Shown here piece by piece: positions 63,501-64,000 of a stretch of 64,000 bases of DNA. The translations under genes and the position numbers were made by a program. Below the pieces are notes generated by a model. That model had not been told where the DNA came from, did no database searches, and was given only the letters and a program-made list of their open reading frames with translations. This DNA comes from UBA1422 sp041859095 (GTDB lineage: Bacteria; Bacillota; Clostridia; Peptostreptococcales; Anaerovoracaceae). The number at the start of each line of letters is the position of its first letter. The first letter of the stretch is position 1. The stretch lies in NCBI GenBank assembly GCA_041859095.1, contig JBHEKY010000028.1, forward strand, positions 1-64,000, given 5' to 3'.

Positions 63501-64000
63501 TATGCAATGGGCGTAACTCAATTCACCACCGGCACCGACGCTGTCATGAGCATCTCTAACCTGGCACTGATTAGCGGCAAATTGGGCAAAGAAGGCTGCG
63601 GCGTCAATCCGCTCCGTGGCCAAAACAATGTTCAAGGCGCTTGCGACATGGGATGTCTACCCGGCGACCTGCCCGGCTACCAAAAGGTAGCCGACGAAGC
63701 AGCACTGAAGAAGTTCTCCGATTTCTGGGGTGTTAACCTGTCCAACAAGCCCGGCAAAACATTGCTGGAGATTATGGACGGCATTCTGAAAGACGAAATC
63801 CGATTCCTGTACATTATGGGCGAAAACCCAGTCCTGTCGGACCCGGACATCACGCATCTTGAAGAAGCGCTGGAACATTGCGAATTCCTGGTGGTTCAGG
63901 ATATTTTCCTGACCGAAACCGCAAAACACGCCGACGTGGTACTGCCTGCTGCCTGCTACGCAGAAAAAGACGGCACCTTCGTCAACACCGAAAGAAGAGT
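60543..64000 (+). CDS. Fused iron-sulfur / GltD-like / formate dehydrogenase catalytic subunit, C-terminus off the window
   Basis: At least 1152 residues are encoded without a stop. The order is: [2Fe-2S] ferredoxin (Cys36, 47, 50, 64); a GltD/NfnB-like N-terminal iron-sulfur region (Cys100-114, then GRVCPHPCETKC at 145-155); FAD-binding VAIIGAGPMG (194-203); NAD(P)-binding NVAIVGGGNTA (325-335); a four-cysteine CLECGCGSFFEC; two [4Fe-4S] motifs (Cys628-638, 671-681); then the molybdopterin domain with its own cluster (Cys707, 710, 714, 741) and the active site ARLCHSSTV. The active-site residue is Cys832 (TGC), not selenocysteine. It probably oxidises formate or reduces CO2, exchanging electrons with NuoEF and a second pyridine nucleotide. 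GGAGAG lies before the ATG. Confidence 0.9.
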   Translation, partial: MDKIRIVIDGKECFGLPKQTVLAVAQENDIFIPTLCFDERVAIYGSCGICVVEMANNPKLVKACATEIAPNMEITTNSERIAESRKTNMELLMTNHTGDCKAPCTLNCPAGTDCQGYVGLIANGQHQEALMLIKDKIPLPGALGRVCPHPCETKCRRGLIEEPIGIMDLKRVAADFDAADPWLPECEPDTGKKVAIIGAGPMGISTAYFLRQKGHAVTVYEQMPYGGGMLRYGIPQYRLPKEEVLDKEIQTIARLGVDIKFNTKVGRDISFDEIKKSSDVVLVAIGAWISTGTGCKGEDAEGVIGGIDFLQEVIGKNAPDVKGKNVAIVGGGNTAMDCCRTALRLGAAKVYNIYRRTKKEMPADEIEIIEGEEEGVIFKNLTNPIEILTDEKGHAKEILLQIMELGEPDASGRRAPVAVPGKTETLPVDMVLLAIGQAVEESSIDAAVARTKKKGIAYDPDTFMTSMEGVFAGGDCGNDKISIAIEAIADANKAAVVMDAYLRGEKIKYEIPYVDVDESINEYTFEDREKMFKAAMPHLNANERKGNFKEIVHGFDEATAMEEAKRCLECGCGSFFECKLIEYTNLFGAAGNARLGGEKNVNLIRNPEFQEMECEDDHPYVIRDIKKCINCELCVRMCHEVIGVTALGLVNRGFNAVVKPALEGKLEDAGCISCGNCISVCPTGALQAKVTQRKSVPVKKDKVTTTCPYCGVGCQIDLQVKGNKVVGIMPAFGASNEGILCVKGKFAYDFIDHPDRLTTPLIRKGNNLVPATWDEALNLIADTMKKMKAESGADALAGLASARVTNEENYLFQKLFRAGIGTNNVDHCARLCHSSTVTGLATTLGAAAMTNSIMEVMDADAILITGSNTAEGHPVIAARIGQAVRKGAQLIVIDPRRVPLAKDAAVFLQVKPGTNVAALNGMMNVILEEGLADDAYIAARTEGFDELKAFLKDYTPDKAAAICGVDAEDIRKAARIYATAAKAPIYYAMGVTQFTTGTDAVMSISNLALISGKLGKEGCGVNPLRGQNNVQGACDMGCLPGDLPGYQKVADEAALKKFSDFWGVNLSNKPGKTLLEIMDGILKDEIRFLYIMGENPVLSDPDITHLEEALEHCEFLVVQDIFLTETAKHADVVLPAACYAEKDGTFVNTERR

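Overview
The window looks like chromosome from a strictly anaerobic, low-to-mid GC Bacillota of the class Clostridia. AGGAGG-type ribosome sites and TTGACA/TATAAT promoters are common. There are several oxygen-sensitive iron-sulfur enzymes (PyrK-dependent dihydroorotate dehydrogenase, PreTA, an aldo/keto reductase with ferredoxin motifs, a NuoEF-formate dehydrogenase locus). Fermentation-type genes (CoA-transferase, ornithine-racemase-like enzyme, sigma-54 activator) also occur. The species cannot be named from this sequence. No tRNA, rRNA, CRISPR array or transposase was found.

Layout: 1-9750 holds a partial CoA-transferase subunit behind a sigma-54-type promoter. It is followed by a leftward alaX / DUF2889 / serine-hydrolase operon, an AraC regulator, a saccharopine-dehydrogenase-like oxidoreductase, a ferredoxin-type aldo/keto reductase and an unknown protein. 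9874-17289 is a rightward block of metK, aspartate kinase, two adjacent acyl-CoA synthetases and an alanine/ornithine racemase. 17354-19502 carries greA-lysS, ending in four 22-bp tandem repeats and a terminator. 19677-22212 is the most accessory-looking part: azlCD, about 700 bp of repeat-rich AT-rich DNA, and a putative PD-(D/E)XK nuclease. 22311-28271 returns to core functions (asnS, a Gate-domain membrane pair, a second-type EF-G, radA). 28282-30361 is a leftward two-component system. 30547-36069 is carD, a PIN/TRAM protein, an ispD-ispF fusion, proS, a Nudix gene and a cyclophilin.

36303-42496 is a putative reductive pyrimidine catabolism locus: LacI regulator, PreA-like dehydrogenase, carbamoyl-amide hydrolase, PreT and PreA. 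No dihydropyrimidinase is present. 42637-49491 contains an MFS transporter and a complete, tightly overlapping UMP operon, pyrC-K-D-F-E-B-I, lacking only carAB. cysK and an RNase-like metallo-beta-lactamase follow. 52281-56611 holds a sigma-54 activator, a class III aminotransferase and homoserine dehydrogenase. 56678-57857 is a leftward SPFH / ribbon-helix-helix pair with an operator-like palindrome over its promoter.

The right end (58052-64000) is the most striking part: NuoE- and NuoF-like subunits followed by one very long open frame. That frame fuses a [2Fe-2S] domain, a GltD/NfnB-like flavoprotein, ferredoxin clusters and a cysteine-type molybdopterin formate dehydrogenase, and it runs off the window. 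Together these three genes would make a soluble NAD(P)-linked formate dehydrogenase, conceivably an electron-bifurcating one.
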